Part shown: piece after piece, positions 36,308-44,560 of the stretch
Layout: the number at the start of each line of letters is the position of its first letter
How positions within the stretch are numbered: the first letter of the stretch is position 1
Source: an uncultured Spirochaetales bacterium
GTDB lineage: Bacteria; Spirochaetota; Spirochaetia; Sphaerochaetales; Sphaerochaetaceae
Assembly (NCBI GenBank): GCA_949283305.1
Contig: CASDRU010000010.1
Span: forward strand, 62,001 to 126,000
DNA length: 64,000 nt
Direction: 5' to 3'
Made by a program: the position numbers and the translations under genes
Notes under the pieces: model-generated
What the model was told of the DNA's origin: nothing
Databases searched by the model: none
What the model saw: the letters and a program-made list of their open reading frames with translations, nothing else

Positions 36308-37717
36308 GTGGTTAAAGATTTTGTTCCAAAAGTGCATTTTTATGACCAGGACTTTGTTGATATGTATGACCGTACATGGGTCTGGCTTGATGAAGTCTGG
36401 AAGACCCGGGAAGAGAATGCAAAGTTTGAAGAAGGCTTCTTCACACATGACGGAGAAAGGATAAGTCTTTTCGATACGCTGCTTTCTTCTCTGTTCCTTG
36501 TATACAGCAATCAGACATACAGTCCGTATTCCATGGTTGATTATTTCTATTCGCGGCAGGAAGCAGATGGCGCTATCAGAAGCTGTTATGACATCGCAGA
36601 TGACAGTGCTGTGGATATCCCGGACAATCCTGAGGGGCTTTCCCTTCCTCTTTTCCCTTATGTCGAATATCTTTTCTATCACAAAATCGGAAACAAGAAG
36701 AGACTCAAGGACATTGTCCCTTATTTGGAAAAATACTTCACATGGATGAAGAGATTCCAGGATGAAAACGGTCTTTTTGCAGTTCCTCCTGCTGCAAGCG
36801 AGATGCGCAATTTAGAGCGAGAAGGTGCAAAATATTTTGTAGATTATAATGCTTTCATGGCTCTCAGTGCGCTCTATATGTCGAATATCGGAGATGTTCT
36901 TAACGACAAGGAGCTTGCTTTCAAGTATAAGAGAATTTATTTCTCTCTTAAAACCAGAATCAACTCGCTGATGTGGGATAGTGAGGACGGCATTTACTAC
37001 GATCTTGATGAAAACGGGCAGAGGGTCAAGAACATGCATATCGGTGCATATATGACGATGCTTGCTGAAATTCCTAATGTCGAATATGCAACAAAGATGA
37101 TTGCAAAGCTCAAGGATGAAAATGTTTTCGGTCTTGATAATCCGTTCCCTACTGTACCAAGAACAAGCAGATACTTTACTGAAGAAGGAGAGGGATACCG
37201 TTCTTCTGTTGCATCCTGGATCACATTCTTCGTAATAAAGGGATTGATTAACTACGATTCATATATCTTTGCGCGCGAGTGTGCATTGAGGCATATGTAT
37301 TATATTCTTGACACTCTTCATCCGGATCAGGAAGAGCTTGGGGATACGTTTGAGTTCTATAGGCCATCAAGCGAGGGAGAAGCTAAAAGTCCGGTTGGAA
37401 ACAGGAAGCGATTCCTCCCGTCTCTTGGACTTATAACGATAACGCTGATGATAGAAAACATAATAGGGCTCAATATATCGCTACCTAAGAAGACTGTAGA
37501 CTGGACTCTTCCTGTTCTTGAAGAGATGGGAATTGAGAAGCTCTCCTTGAAGAAGAACAACATCACGATTCTGGCAAACAAGAATATCAGGGGATGGGAG
37601 ATAAGGCTAGAGAGCGAGAAGCTTTATTATTTCACAATAGAGATTCTGGAGGAGAACAAGAAGAAAACTCTTCCGATTCCTTCTGGAAAATGTTCGATGC
37701 TTATAGATAAGCTTTAA
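36308..37717 (+). CDS. Alpha/alpha-toroid glycosidase, MGH1/GH63-like
   Basis: Cytosolic (alpha/alpha)6-barrel glycosidase-like protein of 469 residues. It resembles the mannosylglycerate hydrolase MGH1, GH63 and trehalase group. WVWLDEVW, WMKRFQDENGLF, SLMWDSEDGIYYDLDE and SSVASWITFFVIKGL fit the alternating helices. I cannot settle the substrate; glucosylglycerate, trehalose or a short alpha-glucoside are possible. The start is GTG 36308, preceded by GGGAG at 6 bases. It is followed by its own terminator. Confidence 0.7.
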   Translation: MVKDFVPKVHFYDQDFVDMYDRTWVWLDEVWKTREENAKFEEGFFTHDGERISLFDTLLSSLFLVYSNQTYSPYSMVDYFYSRQEADGAIRSCYDIADDSAVDIPDNPEGLSLPLFPYVEYLFYHKIGNKKRLKDIVPYLEKYFTWMKRFQDENGLFAVPPAASEMRNLEREGAKYFVDYNAFMALSALYMSNIGDVLNDKELAFKYKRIYFSLKTRINSLMWDSEDGIYYDLDENGQRVKNMHIGAYMTMLAEIPNVEYATKMIAKLKDENVFGLDNPFPTVPRTSRYFTEEGEGYRSSVASWITFFVIKGLINYDSYIFARECALRHMYYILDTLHPDQEELGDTFEFYRPSSEGEAKSPVGNRKRFLPSLGLITITLMIENIIGLNISLPKKTVDWTLPVLEEMGIEKLSLKKNNITILANKNIRGWEIRLESEKLYYFTIEILEENKKKTLPIPSGKCSMLIDKL

Positions 37718-37722
37718 CAGAT

Positions 37723-37749
37723 TGCCTCCACCCGGAGGCATATTCTTTT
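37723..37749 (+). terminator. Terminator of the toroid glycosidase gene
   Basis: TGCCTCC / GGAGGCA stem with a 4-nt loop followed by a T-rich tail, 6 bases after the stop. Confidence 0.8.
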
Positions 37750-37835
37750 CAACGATAGCAGGAGAACTTTCCATAGGTTGAGGTTTTTGCAGAATCCGCA
37801 GAATCGATACATGACCAATTATGATTAATAAAAAA

Positions 37836-37857
37836 GAGCAGGCTTTTAATCCTGCTC
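37836..37857 (-). terminator. Terminator of the gntR-kduI-kduD operon
   Basis: Read leftward, GAGCAGG / CCTGCTC with an 8-nt loop is followed by six T residues. It lies about 20 bases after the kduD stop. The gap 37750-37835 shows nothing else. Confidence 0.85.
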
Positions 37858-37878
37858 TCTGTTTTTCGTTTGAAACGA

Positions 37879-38664
37879 TTACTGCGGCTGCTTTCCGATA
37901 TAAGCAAGGATACCGCCATCAACATAAAGAACGTGTCCGTTGACGAAGTTTGATGCATCGCTTGCGAGGAATACAGCTGGTCCCTGAAGATCTTCTGGCT
38001 TGCCCCAGCGGTTTGCAGGAGTCTTTGCAAGGATGAACTCATTGAAAGGATGACCAGGAGTTCTCAGCGGTGCTGTCTGCGGTGTCTCGATATATCCAGG
38101 TCCGATACCGTTGCACTGGATGTTGTACTGACCGTATTCAGATGCGATGTTCCTTGTGAGCATTTTCAGTCCGCCCTTTGCAGCAGCATATGCGCTGACT
38201 GTTTCTCTTCCGAGCTCGCTCATCATTGAGCAGATGTTGATAATCTTTCCATGTCCTTTTTCGATCATGTATGGAATACATGCTTTTGATACGATGAAAG
38301 GAGCGTTGAGGTCAACATCAATCACCTGACGGAATTCACTTGCTTTCATCTCTAGCATAGGAATTCTCTTGATAATTCCTGCGTTGTTGACAAGAATGTC
38401 AATGCTTCCCATTGTCTTTACAATGTCAGCGGCTGTTTCATTCACAGCATCTTCATTTGTGACATCGCATACATAGCCCTTTGCTTCAATACCTGCTTCC
38501 TTGTAAGCAGCGATTCCTTTGTCAACGAGCTCCTGCTTGATGTCGTTGAAGACAATTTTAGCTCCAGCCTTTGCAAATGCAGAAGCAATTGCAAATCCGA
38601 TTCCGTAAGATGCACCTGTAACCCATGCAACTTTTCCCTCAAGGGAGAAATCTTTCATTTCCAT
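37879..38664 (-). CDS. kduD: 2-dehydro-3-deoxygluconate dehydrogenase-type SDR
   Basis: NAD(P)-dependent short-chain dehydrogenase of 261 residues, next after kduI. In the unsaturated-uronate pathway KduD reduces 3-deoxy-D-glycero-2,5-hexodiulosonate to 2-keto-3-deoxygluconate. The cofactor motif GASYGIGFA, NNAG, and catalytic YAAAK are intact. GGAGG precedes the ATG. By sequence alone a gluconate 5-dehydrogenase is equally likely; the kduI neighbour favours KduD. Confidence 0.82.
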   Translation of the reverse strand: MEMKDFSLEGKVAWVTGASYGIGFAIASAFAKAGAKIVFNDIKQELVDKGIAAYKEAGIEAKGYVCDVTNEDAVNETAADIVKTMGSIDILVNNAGIIKRIPMLEMKASEFRQVIDVDLNAPFIVSKACIPYMIEKGHGKIINICSMMSELGRETVSAYAAAKGGLKMLTRNIASEYGQYNIQCNGIGPGYIETPQTAPLRTPGHPFNEFILAKTPANRWGKPEDLQGPAVFLASDASNFVNGHVLYVDGGILAYIGKQPQ

Positions 38665-38689
38665 ATTATTATGCCTCCAGTTGGTTTTG

Positions 38690-39532
38690 TTATCTCAGAT
38701 CTTCTGTCTTGATCCAATCCTGATCATCATAAGCTCTGTTCTCACCGCACATTGCCCAGATGAATGTGTAGTTTGATGTTCCGCATCCAGAGTGGATTGA
38801 CCAGCTTGGGTTGATTACTGCCTCATCATTGTGCATGACGATATGTCTTGTCTGGTTTGGTTCACCCATGAAATGGAATACGACATTATCATTCTCAAGA
38901 TCGAAGTAGAAGTAGACTTCCATTCTTCTTTCGTGAGTGTGAACCGGCATTGTGTTCCATACACTGCCTGTCTCAAGGTGTGTAAGGCCCATTGAAAGCT
39001 GGCAAGTATCAAGGACATCCGGATGAATGTACTGATTGATTGTTCTCTCGTTGCTTGTCTCCTGTGCTCCGAGATGCTTGTGAATGGCATTCTCAAACGG
39101 GATGTGCTTGATAGGATAAGCACGGTGAGCCGGAGTTGTGCAGATATAGAACTTTGCCGGCTTTGCAGAGTCAGCACTTCTGAATGTCACCTTCTTGCAG
39201 CCCATTGGAACGTAGATGCAGTCAAAGTGATTCATCTCGTAATCCTGACCGTCAACATTGACATATCCCTTTTCTCCGATGTTTATTGTTCCAAGCTCTC
39301 TTCTTTCAAGAAGGTACTTGACGCCGAAATTCTTCCATGGGTCGATATTCTTCTCAATATCTAGAGTTTCCTTTACCGGCATAGCTCCCATGACAACGAT
39401 TCTGTCGACATGTGAATAAACGCATGAAACATCATCTGCGCGGAAGATGTTCTGAATGAGGAACTCATCTCTGAGCTCTTCTGTTGTCATTCTCTTGAAA
39501 GGCTCCTTGCCTGTTGAATAACGAATGTCCAT
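38690..39532 (-). CDS. kduI: 5-keto-4-deoxyuronate isomerase
   Basis: Zinc cupin that isomerises 5-keto-4-deoxyuronate from lyase-cleaved pectin or glycosaminoglycans, 280 residues. The metal-binding MPVHTHERRMEVYFYF and the later HSGCGTSNYTFIWAM are clear. The ATG at 39532 follows AGGAG, whereas an in-frame upstream start at 39580 would overlap gntR. Second gene of the operon. Confidence 0.93.
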   Translation of the reverse strand: MDIRYSTGKEPFKRMTTEELRDEFLIQNIFRADDVSCVYSHVDRIVVMGAMPVKETLDIEKNIDPWKNFGVKYLLERRELGTINIGEKGYVNVDGQDYEMNHFDCIYVPMGCKKVTFRSADSAKPAKFYICTTPAHRAYPIKHIPFENAIHKHLGAQETSNERTINQYIHPDVLDTCQLSMGLTHLETGSVWNTMPVHTHERRMEVYFYFDLENDNVVFHFMGEPNQTRHIVMHNDEAVINPSWSIHSGCGTSNYTFIWAMCGENRAYDDQDWIKTEDLR

Positions 39533-39542
39533 ATTTTTTCTC

Positions 39543-40232
39543 CTATTTGAAATTCCTGAAGTATTTATCATAATCTCCATTGCTTCTTTCGTGTATTCTT
39601 CTCACACCTCCGTTAAGGTGTGCAGAAAGAAGCGCAGGAAGATCCTTTTTATCCATGGTCTTTATTATTCCGAGCATTTTGACATGTTCTTCGTAAATGG
39701 ATATGAAATCCTTGACCTCGACTATGTCCAGCATTCTCAGCCTCGTATAATGTACGGAATCCTGAATCATGTTCCAGATATACAGGCAGTTCATGTCACG
39801 GAAAAAGAGGGAGTGAAAAGCTGTATCCAGATTGTAAAAGTCCGAAGCATTGAAGGAAGAAGAGGAAAGAAGAATCTCCTGCTTCCTCAAAATATGTTCC
39901 AGATCCTCTATCAGGAACAAATCTGCCTTGTTTATGAATTCTGAAATCACCCTTTCTTCCATTACAGAGCGGAGGAATATCATCTGGCGGGCAATGGAGT
40001 AGTCAATCAGGGATACCTTTGTATACTGATAAGGCGCAATGTCAATGAGATCCATATCTGCAAGGCGCTGGATTGCTGTTCTTACAGGTGTGCGTGAAGC
40101 GTTGAAGCGTTTTGTAAGCATGTTTTCTGATACTTCCTCGCCCGGTTTGAGAGTGAGGTCCAGAATCTCCTTTTTCAGCGTATCGAAGATAATGCTGGCT
40201 GTATCCTTGTTTATGTCTGCCCTGATGTTCAT
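39543..40232 (-). CDS. GntR-family regulator, FCD (FadR) subgroup
   Basis: DNA-binding regulator of about 229 residues. The N-terminal winged helix contains LKPGEEVSENMLTKRFNASRTPVRTAIQRL. An FCD-type helical ligand domain (about 85-220) follows, with the conserved metal His residues around DTAFHSLFF and EEHVKMLGI. Such proteins commonly bind hexuronates or their breakdown products, so it likely controls kduI-kduD. The ATG at 40232 has no strong Shine-Dalgarno; TACACT lies 9 nt upstream. Confidence 0.88.
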   Translation of the reverse strand: MNIRADINKDTASIIFDTLKKEILDLTLKPGEEVSENMLTKRFNASRTPVRTAIQRLADMDLIDIAPYQYTKVSLIDYSIARQMIFLRSVMEERVISEFINKADLFLIEDLEHILRKQEILLSSSSFNASDFYNLDTAFHSLFFRDMNCLYIWNMIQDSVHYTRLRMLDIVEVKDFISIYEEHVKMLGIIKTMDKKDLPALLSAHLNGGVRRIHERSNGDYDKYFRNFK

Positions 40233-40276
40233 CTTGACTATAGTGTAAGTCAGGAAGAGAGAGTTGTAAAGAAAAA

Positions 40277-40306
40277 TTTTATACAAATTTTAATTTTGTA
40301 TACAAA
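40277..40306. promoter_or_regulatory. Candidate GntR operator pair
   Basis: TTTGTATACAAA at 40295-40306 is a perfect 12-bp palindrome. A second, imperfect copy (TTTTATACAAA, 40277-40287) lies 19 bp away, about two helical turns. Both are just upstream of the gntR promoter region. The TGTATACA core fits the usual GntR pattern of a dyad with a TA-rich centre. The remainder of 40307-40394 is A+T-rich and shows nothing else. Confidence 0.55.
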
Positions 40307-40394
40307 TTTAAATAAAGTATTCATTTTTTCAGATGCATTATTTCTTGACGAGAAAGGACTTATAGAGGCGGTCTTAGAAAAATATTACACTCTC

Positions 40395-40423
40395 TTGACA
40401 ATACTTTGTAATATAGGTACAGT
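40395..40423 (+). promoter_or_regulatory. Promoter of initiator tRNA
   Basis: TTGACA (40395-40400), a 17-bp spacer and TACAGT (40418-40423), 15 nt before the tRNA 5' end. Confidence 0.8.
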
Positions 40424-40437
40424 GTTAAAGCAATCGA

Positions 40438-40510
40438 CGCAGGGTAGAGCAGTTGGCAGCTCGTCGGGCTCATAACCCGGAGGCCGTAGGTTCGAGTCCT
40501 ACCCCTGCTA
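40438..40510 (+). tRNA. tRNA-fMet (CAT), initiator
   Basis: A 73-nt cloverleaf with anticodon CAT in the loop CTCATAA. Initiator features are present. The first base pair is a C-T mismatch (C1 against T72), while the rest of the acceptor pairs (GCAGGG with CCCTGC). The anticodon stem has three G:C pairs, GGG facing CCC. The T arm reads GTAGG TTCGAGT CCTAC. CCA is not encoded. Confidence 0.93.
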
Positions 40511-40538
40511 TATCACAAATTTGTGTTCATATATTCAG

Positions 40539-40562
40539 GCTGACGGAAAGTCAGCTTTTTTA
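40539..40562 (+). terminator. Terminator after initiator tRNA
   Basis: GCTGAC / GTCAGC stem with GGAAA loop followed by a run of T. Confidence 0.85.
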
Positions 40563-40598
40563 TTTTCTTTTTTCTTCTTTTTAATGTAGACTTTCCCT

Positions 40599-42080
40599 GT
40601 GAGAAAAATAGCAGTTCTTCTTTTTGTCTTGGTGTTCCTCTTTTCTTCCTGCTCTTCAGAGAAAGAAGAGGAGAAGACCTTTACTGCAGCGTATGCCGAA
40701 AGCGTGAGTTATATTGACCCTCATAAGAATTCCTCAAGGATGATGAGGGATATCTATATGCATATATATGAGACGCTTTTTTCCCTTGAAGGGGAAAATC
40801 TTGAAATGAACATAGCAGAAAGCATCTCTTTTTCAGATGATGGGAAAAGCCTGGAAATTGCAATAAGAGACGGTATCCTCTTTTCCGACGGGACTCCTCT
40901 TGAGCCATCTGATGTTGCTTTTTCTCTTAACAGATGGGCAGAAAACAACGCCAATGCTCTTTCTCTTTTAGGAGACAGCCGTTTTCTTTACGATGATGAC
41001 ACTGTATACGTAACATCTTCAAAACCCTTATACAATATTGTTTACATGATGTCTTCAGGGACTTCTTTGGCTGTGATAAGCAAAGAAGAGGCGCTTAGTG
41101 AAAACAGGTATTTGCTGCTTGATGAGATAACAGGAAGCGGTCCTTATGTCCTTTCTTCTCTCGAGCCGGGGATATCGTGCACTCTTGAGAAGAATGAGAA
41201 TTACAGGAACAAAGATGATGTGTTTTTTGACAGGATAGAATTTCTTTCTGTAAGCGACAGCAACATGCGCCGCTCAGGCCTTGAAAGAGGCGAATATGAT
41301 TTCATTACAGAGGTGATGAGTGAGGATATTTCCTCTCTTGAGGAGAATGAGGATGTTGTCCTCATCAAAGGCGAGGAGAGCGAGAGCATTGCTCTGGTGT
41401 ACAACAAGAAAAGAGGGATAGCCAGAGAAAAACCTTTCAGGCAGATGATCTCCCTTTTGGTAAACAAGAGCGATGTGATGAATGCCATTTATGGGAAATA
41501 CGGATGGAGGGCGGATTCTGCTTATATGGAAAAACAGCAGACGTCCTTTGTCTTTTCCGGAGATCCTTATTATGAGAAGAACATAGAAGAAGCGGTTAAA
41601 ATCCGTGATGAGCATGGCTATGAGAATGAAAAAGTCAGGATTCTTGTAAGCAATCTTTCGAATCTGGATAAAGCCGCTCTTGTCATAAAGCAAAGCCTTG
41701 AAGAGATAGGCCTTGTTGCAGAGATAGAGGTTCTGGACTGGACGGGCTTTCTTTCAAGAAGGAATGATGAGAACAGCTTTGATCTTTTCATCTCTGCCTT
41801 CTCCACAGTTGCGCTTCCTCAGATGAAGCAGTATCTGAACCCCTCATATGCAGGATGGCTTGAAGATGAATATCTTGCATCTCTTATTGAGGAGATGAAC
41901 AGGGCAGAGGACATGGCATCTCTTTCTATGATATGGGAGGAGGCTCAGCGCTATTTATGGGAAAACTGCTATGTCACAGTATGTGGACACTACAGCACAA
42001 TAAACGCTCAGAGAAGCAGTATCGACGGTGTGATAATAAGTGAGGGTAACAGATTCTACGGTGCCAGCTCTGATTCTTAA
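40599..42080 (+). CDS. ABC transporter substrate-binding lipoprotein, family 5
   Basis: Exported lipoprotein of 493 residues resembling dipeptide/oligopeptide/nickel binding proteins (SBP_bac_5). The signal peptide ends in the lipobox FLFSSCSS. The N-terminal SYIDPHKNSSRMM and ISFSDDGKSLEIAIRDGILFSDG segment match the family, and the ligand could be a peptide or an oligosaccharide. It starts at GTG 40599; TAGACT (40587-40592) ends 6 nt upstream, so it may be leaderless. It overlaps the first permease. Confidence 0.82.
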   Translation: MRKIAVLLFVLVFLFSSCSSEKEEEKTFTAAYAESVSYIDPHKNSSRMMRDIYMHIYETLFSLEGENLEMNIAESISFSDDGKSLEIAIRDGILFSDGTPLEPSDVAFSLNRWAENNANALSLLGDSRFLYDDDTVYVTSSKPLYNIVYMMSSGTSLAVISKEEALSENRYLLLDEITGSGPYVLSSLEPGISCTLEKNENYRNKDDVFFDRIEFLSVSDSNMRRSGLERGEYDFITEVMSEDISSLEENEDVVLIKGEESESIALVYNKKRGIAREKPFRQMISLLVNKSDVMNAIYGKYGWRADSAYMEKQQTSFVFSGDPYYEKNIEEAVKIRDEHGYENEKVRILVSNLSNLDKAALVIKQSLEEIGLVAEIEVLDWTGFLSRRNDENSFDLFISAFSTVALPQMKQYLNPSYAGWLEDEYLASLIEEMNRAEDMASLSMIWEEAQRYLWENCYVTVCGHYSTINAQRSSIDGVIISEGNRFYGASSDS

Positions 42081-42957
42081 GAATGTCCTGAAGATAATAA
42101 CGGCTCTTCTAATTGTCTCTTTTCTTGTGTTCCTCCTGCTGGATCTATCCGGTGCGGATGCGGCTGTATATATCAGCGGAGACAGAATTGCCGCAGGGGA
42201 AGAAGCAATAAGGGAGAACCTTCTTCTGGACCGGAATATCTTTTACCGCTATTTCATCTTTCTTTTGAACTTTGTGTCATTCAGCTGGGGCGAAAGCATA
42301 TACGCTGAGGATATAGCAAGTCTGATTTTCTCCCGCCTTCCACTTACTCTTTTTTTATCACTCTCCTCTCTTTTTGTTTCTCTTGTGATCTCGATACTGC
42401 TTGCTCTTTTTCTTGCCCGTAGCAGAGCCTCCCGTGCTCTTGATGTATATTCTCTTATAATCTTCTCTCTTCCTCCGATGGTTCTTGCTCTTTTTCTTGC
42501 ACTCCTTTTCTCTATACGCTTTCCGCTTCTCCCGATTTCTGGAAACACAGCAATACCAGTTGCCGTTCTTTCTCTTATGCACTCAGCTCTCTTTATGAGG
42601 ATATTCAAGAAAGAGGTCCTTTCAGAGCTTGATAAGGATTATGTAAGAACAGCTTTGAGCTATGGCAAAAGCTGGAAGAAAATAATGAGTACAGATGTTT
42701 TCAAAAATGCATCGAGAACTCTTTTCCCCCTCTCCTTTTCTTCTTTCTCATCAATGCTTCTTGGTTCTGCTGTTCTTGAAACGATGTTCTCTTTGCCTGG
42801 TTTTGGCTCTCTTATTGTATCTTCTGCTATGGCCAGGGATGTCAATCTCGTTGCAACTGCAGTGATGCTGATTTCTCTTTTTGTAAGCATCCTTTCCCTT
42901 CTTTCCGATATCTGCCTTTTTTTTCTGGATCCTCAGAGCAGGAGGAATGATGAATAA
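42040..42957 (+). CDS. ABC transporter permease, DppB-type
   Basis: Inner-membrane permease of up to 305 residues with about six helices. It matches the first permease of peptide-type importers: a first TM (about 15-35), then a small periplasmic region, then the permease core. LKDYVRTALSYGKSWKKI is the cytosolic coupling loop. Start is uncertain: GTG 42040 overlaps the binding-protein gene by 41 bp, GTG 42061 by 20 bp. No matching ATPase gene is nearby. Confidence 0.82.
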   Translation: MRVTDSTVPALILKNVLKIITALLIVSFLVFLLLDLSGADAAVYISGDRIAAGEEAIRENLLLDRNIFYRYFIFLLNFVSFSWGESIYAEDIASLIFSRLPLTLFLSLSSLFVSLVISILLALFLARSRASRALDVYSLIIFSLPPMVLALFLALLFSIRFPLLPISGNTAIPVAVLSLMHSALFMRIFKKEVLSELDKDYVRTALSYGKSWKKIMSTDVFKNASRTLFPLSFSSFSSMLLGSAVLETMFSLPGFGSLIVSSAMARDVNLVATAVMLISLFVSILSLLSDICLFFLDPQSRRNDE

Positions 42958-43699
42958 GAAGAGAGCTTTTTCAGTTGCAATCCTCATTTTCCTGCTTCTT
43001 TTTTCCATGTTTTTCTCAAAGGAAGAAGGGATAGATTTCTCAAGGAGCTTTGCCCCCTTTTCTTTTTCTCATCCATTCGGGTGCGACGATATGGGGCGTG
43101 ATTATGCTTCTCTTGTTGCTCTTGCCTTGAGGAACACATTCGTGTTCTCTTTTTCTGTTACGCTTTTTTCCCTTGTTTTCTCTTTTATCGTGGCTCTTGC
43201 TGTCCTTCGTTTTCCATCTTTTCTTGTTTTTCTCAATGCTCTCAAAAGCATTCCGAAGGTGCTTCTTGTCCTGTTCTTTGTCTCCCTCTGGGGCAATGGG
43301 GTTGCTCCGCTTTTCATAGCAATAGCGGCAGCGGAGATAACGGACAATTCTAGAGTCCTTTATACGAAGATGCAGAATATCAGAGAGAAGGAGTACATAA
43401 AGGCTGAGCATATGCTTGGAATAAGAGGGAAGAACATAGCTTTAAAGCACTATCTTCCCTCCCTACTTCCCATTATGGGTGAGCTTGCACTGACGGTTTT
43501 CTCCGCTGCAATTGCAGCAGAAGCATCGCTTTCTTTTTTATCCCTTGGACTTCCTGCTGAATATGTAAGTCTAGGAAAGCTCATGAGCAGCGGTTACAGG
43601 TATATATTCTCACATCCTTCTTTGATAGTGCTTCCATCTCTTTTCATATTCATGCTTTCTCTTTCTTTATACCTGGCCAGGGAAAGCCTTAAAGGCTGA
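42950..43699 (+). CDS. ABC transporter permease, DppC-type
   Basis: Second peptide-type permease, about 249 residues, six predicted helices. YTKMQNIREKEYIKAEHMLG and KNIALKHYLPSLLPIM form the EAA-like coupling loop that contacts the ATPase. GGAGG lies 4 bases before ATG 42950; the adjacent ATG at 42947 is less well spaced. The last 11 bases overlap the convergent recR. The two ATPases of a complete importer must be elsewhere. Confidence 0.82.
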   Translation: MNKKRAFSVAILIFLLLFSMFFSKEEGIDFSRSFAPFSFSHPFGCDDMGRDYASLVALALRNTFVFSFSVTLFSLVFSFIVALAVLRFPSFLVFLNALKSIPKVLLVLFFVSLWGNGVAPLFIAIAAAEITDNSRVLYTKMQNIREKEYIKAEHMLGIRGKNIALKHYLPSLLPIMGELALTVFSAAIAAEASLSFLSLGLPAEYVSLGKLMSSGYRYIFSHPSLIVLPSLFIFMLSLSLYLARESLKG

Positions 43700-44279
43700 C
43701 CCTGCCTTTGAGAGAGCGTGAAAGAGTTGTCTTGTCCACATAGCCAAGATCCCCGCCGATCGGCAGGCCGCTGGAAGGGCGGGTGATTTTCAGGTCTTCA
43801 AATTTCTTCAGTGCTTCCTTGATGAAAAGGGCGGTGGTATCTCCTTCTTCTGTGGGATTAGTCGCAATTATGACTTCTGAAAAGGAGCCGTTTTCAATTC
43901 TGCTTACAAGTTCTCTTATCCTAAGCTTGTCCGGCGTTATGCCCTTAAGAGGATTTATGGCTCCTCCAAGTACATGGAAAAGGCCGGAATATGCTCCGCT
44001 GGATGCTATTGTCAGTACATCCTGAGGCTCCTCGACTATGCAAATTATGCTCTTATCCCTTCCTTCATCAGAGCAGAAAGGACATTCTTCTTCTATATAT
44101 GCTCCGCAAACAGGGCATGGATGAATTTTATCTTTAAGAGTCCCAATTGCCTCAGACAGTGCCTTGTTGTAGCTTTCATCGCTTTTTATGAGAAAATATG
44201 CAAGGCGCTGGGCAGATTTCTCTCCCATTCCGGGAAGTCTCTTTAAAAGAGATGTGAGGTTAGAAACAGCATCCATCAT
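43689..44279 (-). CDS. recR: Recombination mediator RecR
   Basis: DNA-binding mediator that acts with RecF and RecO to load RecA, 196 residues. The N-terminal helix-hairpin-helix LTSLLKRLPGMGEKSAQRLA, a C4 zinc motif (CPVCG then CPFC) and the TOPRIM domain with IVEEPQDV are clear. It overlaps ybaB by 4 bases. With recF it gives the window two parts of the RecFOR pathway. Confidence 0.95.
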   Translation of the reverse strand: MMDAVSNLTSLLKRLPGMGEKSAQRLAYFLIKSDESYNKALSEAIGTLKDKIHPCPVCGAYIEEECPFCSDEGRDKSIICIVEEPQDVLTIASSGAYSGLFHVLGGAINPLKGITPDKLRIRELVSRIENGSFSEVIIATNPTEEGDTTALFIKEALKKFEDLKITRPSSGLPIGGDLGYVDKTTLSRSLKGRVSL

Positions 44280-44560
44280 AAGAGTGCACTCTGTGCCTGA
44301 GTCTGAAGCTCGGCCCTCACTTTCTCGACAGCATCGTTGAAAGCGCTTTTAAGCAGGGTAGGAAGTGATGATATGACATCTTCCTTATACAGTCCTTCGT
44401 CTATCTTTATGCTGCTTACAAGGAAATTTCCCTTTATTGTCACTTCAACCAGGCCGGCAGCTGCAGATCCCGTGACTTCAATTTTCTCCACCATCTCCTG
44501 CACTGATTTCATTTTCGCCTGCATTTGACCCAGGTTTTTCATCATTTCGAATGGGTTCAC
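44276..44560 (-). CDS. ybaB: YbaB/EbfC nucleoid-associated protein
   Basis: Small DNA-binding protein of 94 residues that forms homodimers, first described in Borrelia as EbfC. The core GLVEVTIKGNFLVSSIKIDEGLY is characteristic. I start it at GTG 44560, giving the usual MNPFEMMKNLGQMQ opening. This overlaps the dnaX coding end by 83 bases in another frame. Operon dnaX-ybaB-recR is the common bacterial order. Confidence 0.9.
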   Translation of the reverse strand: MNPFEMMKNLGQMQAKMKSVQEMVEKIEVTGSAAAGLVEVTIKGNFLVSSIKIDEGLYKEDVISSLPTLLKSAFNDAVEKVRAELQTQAQSALL

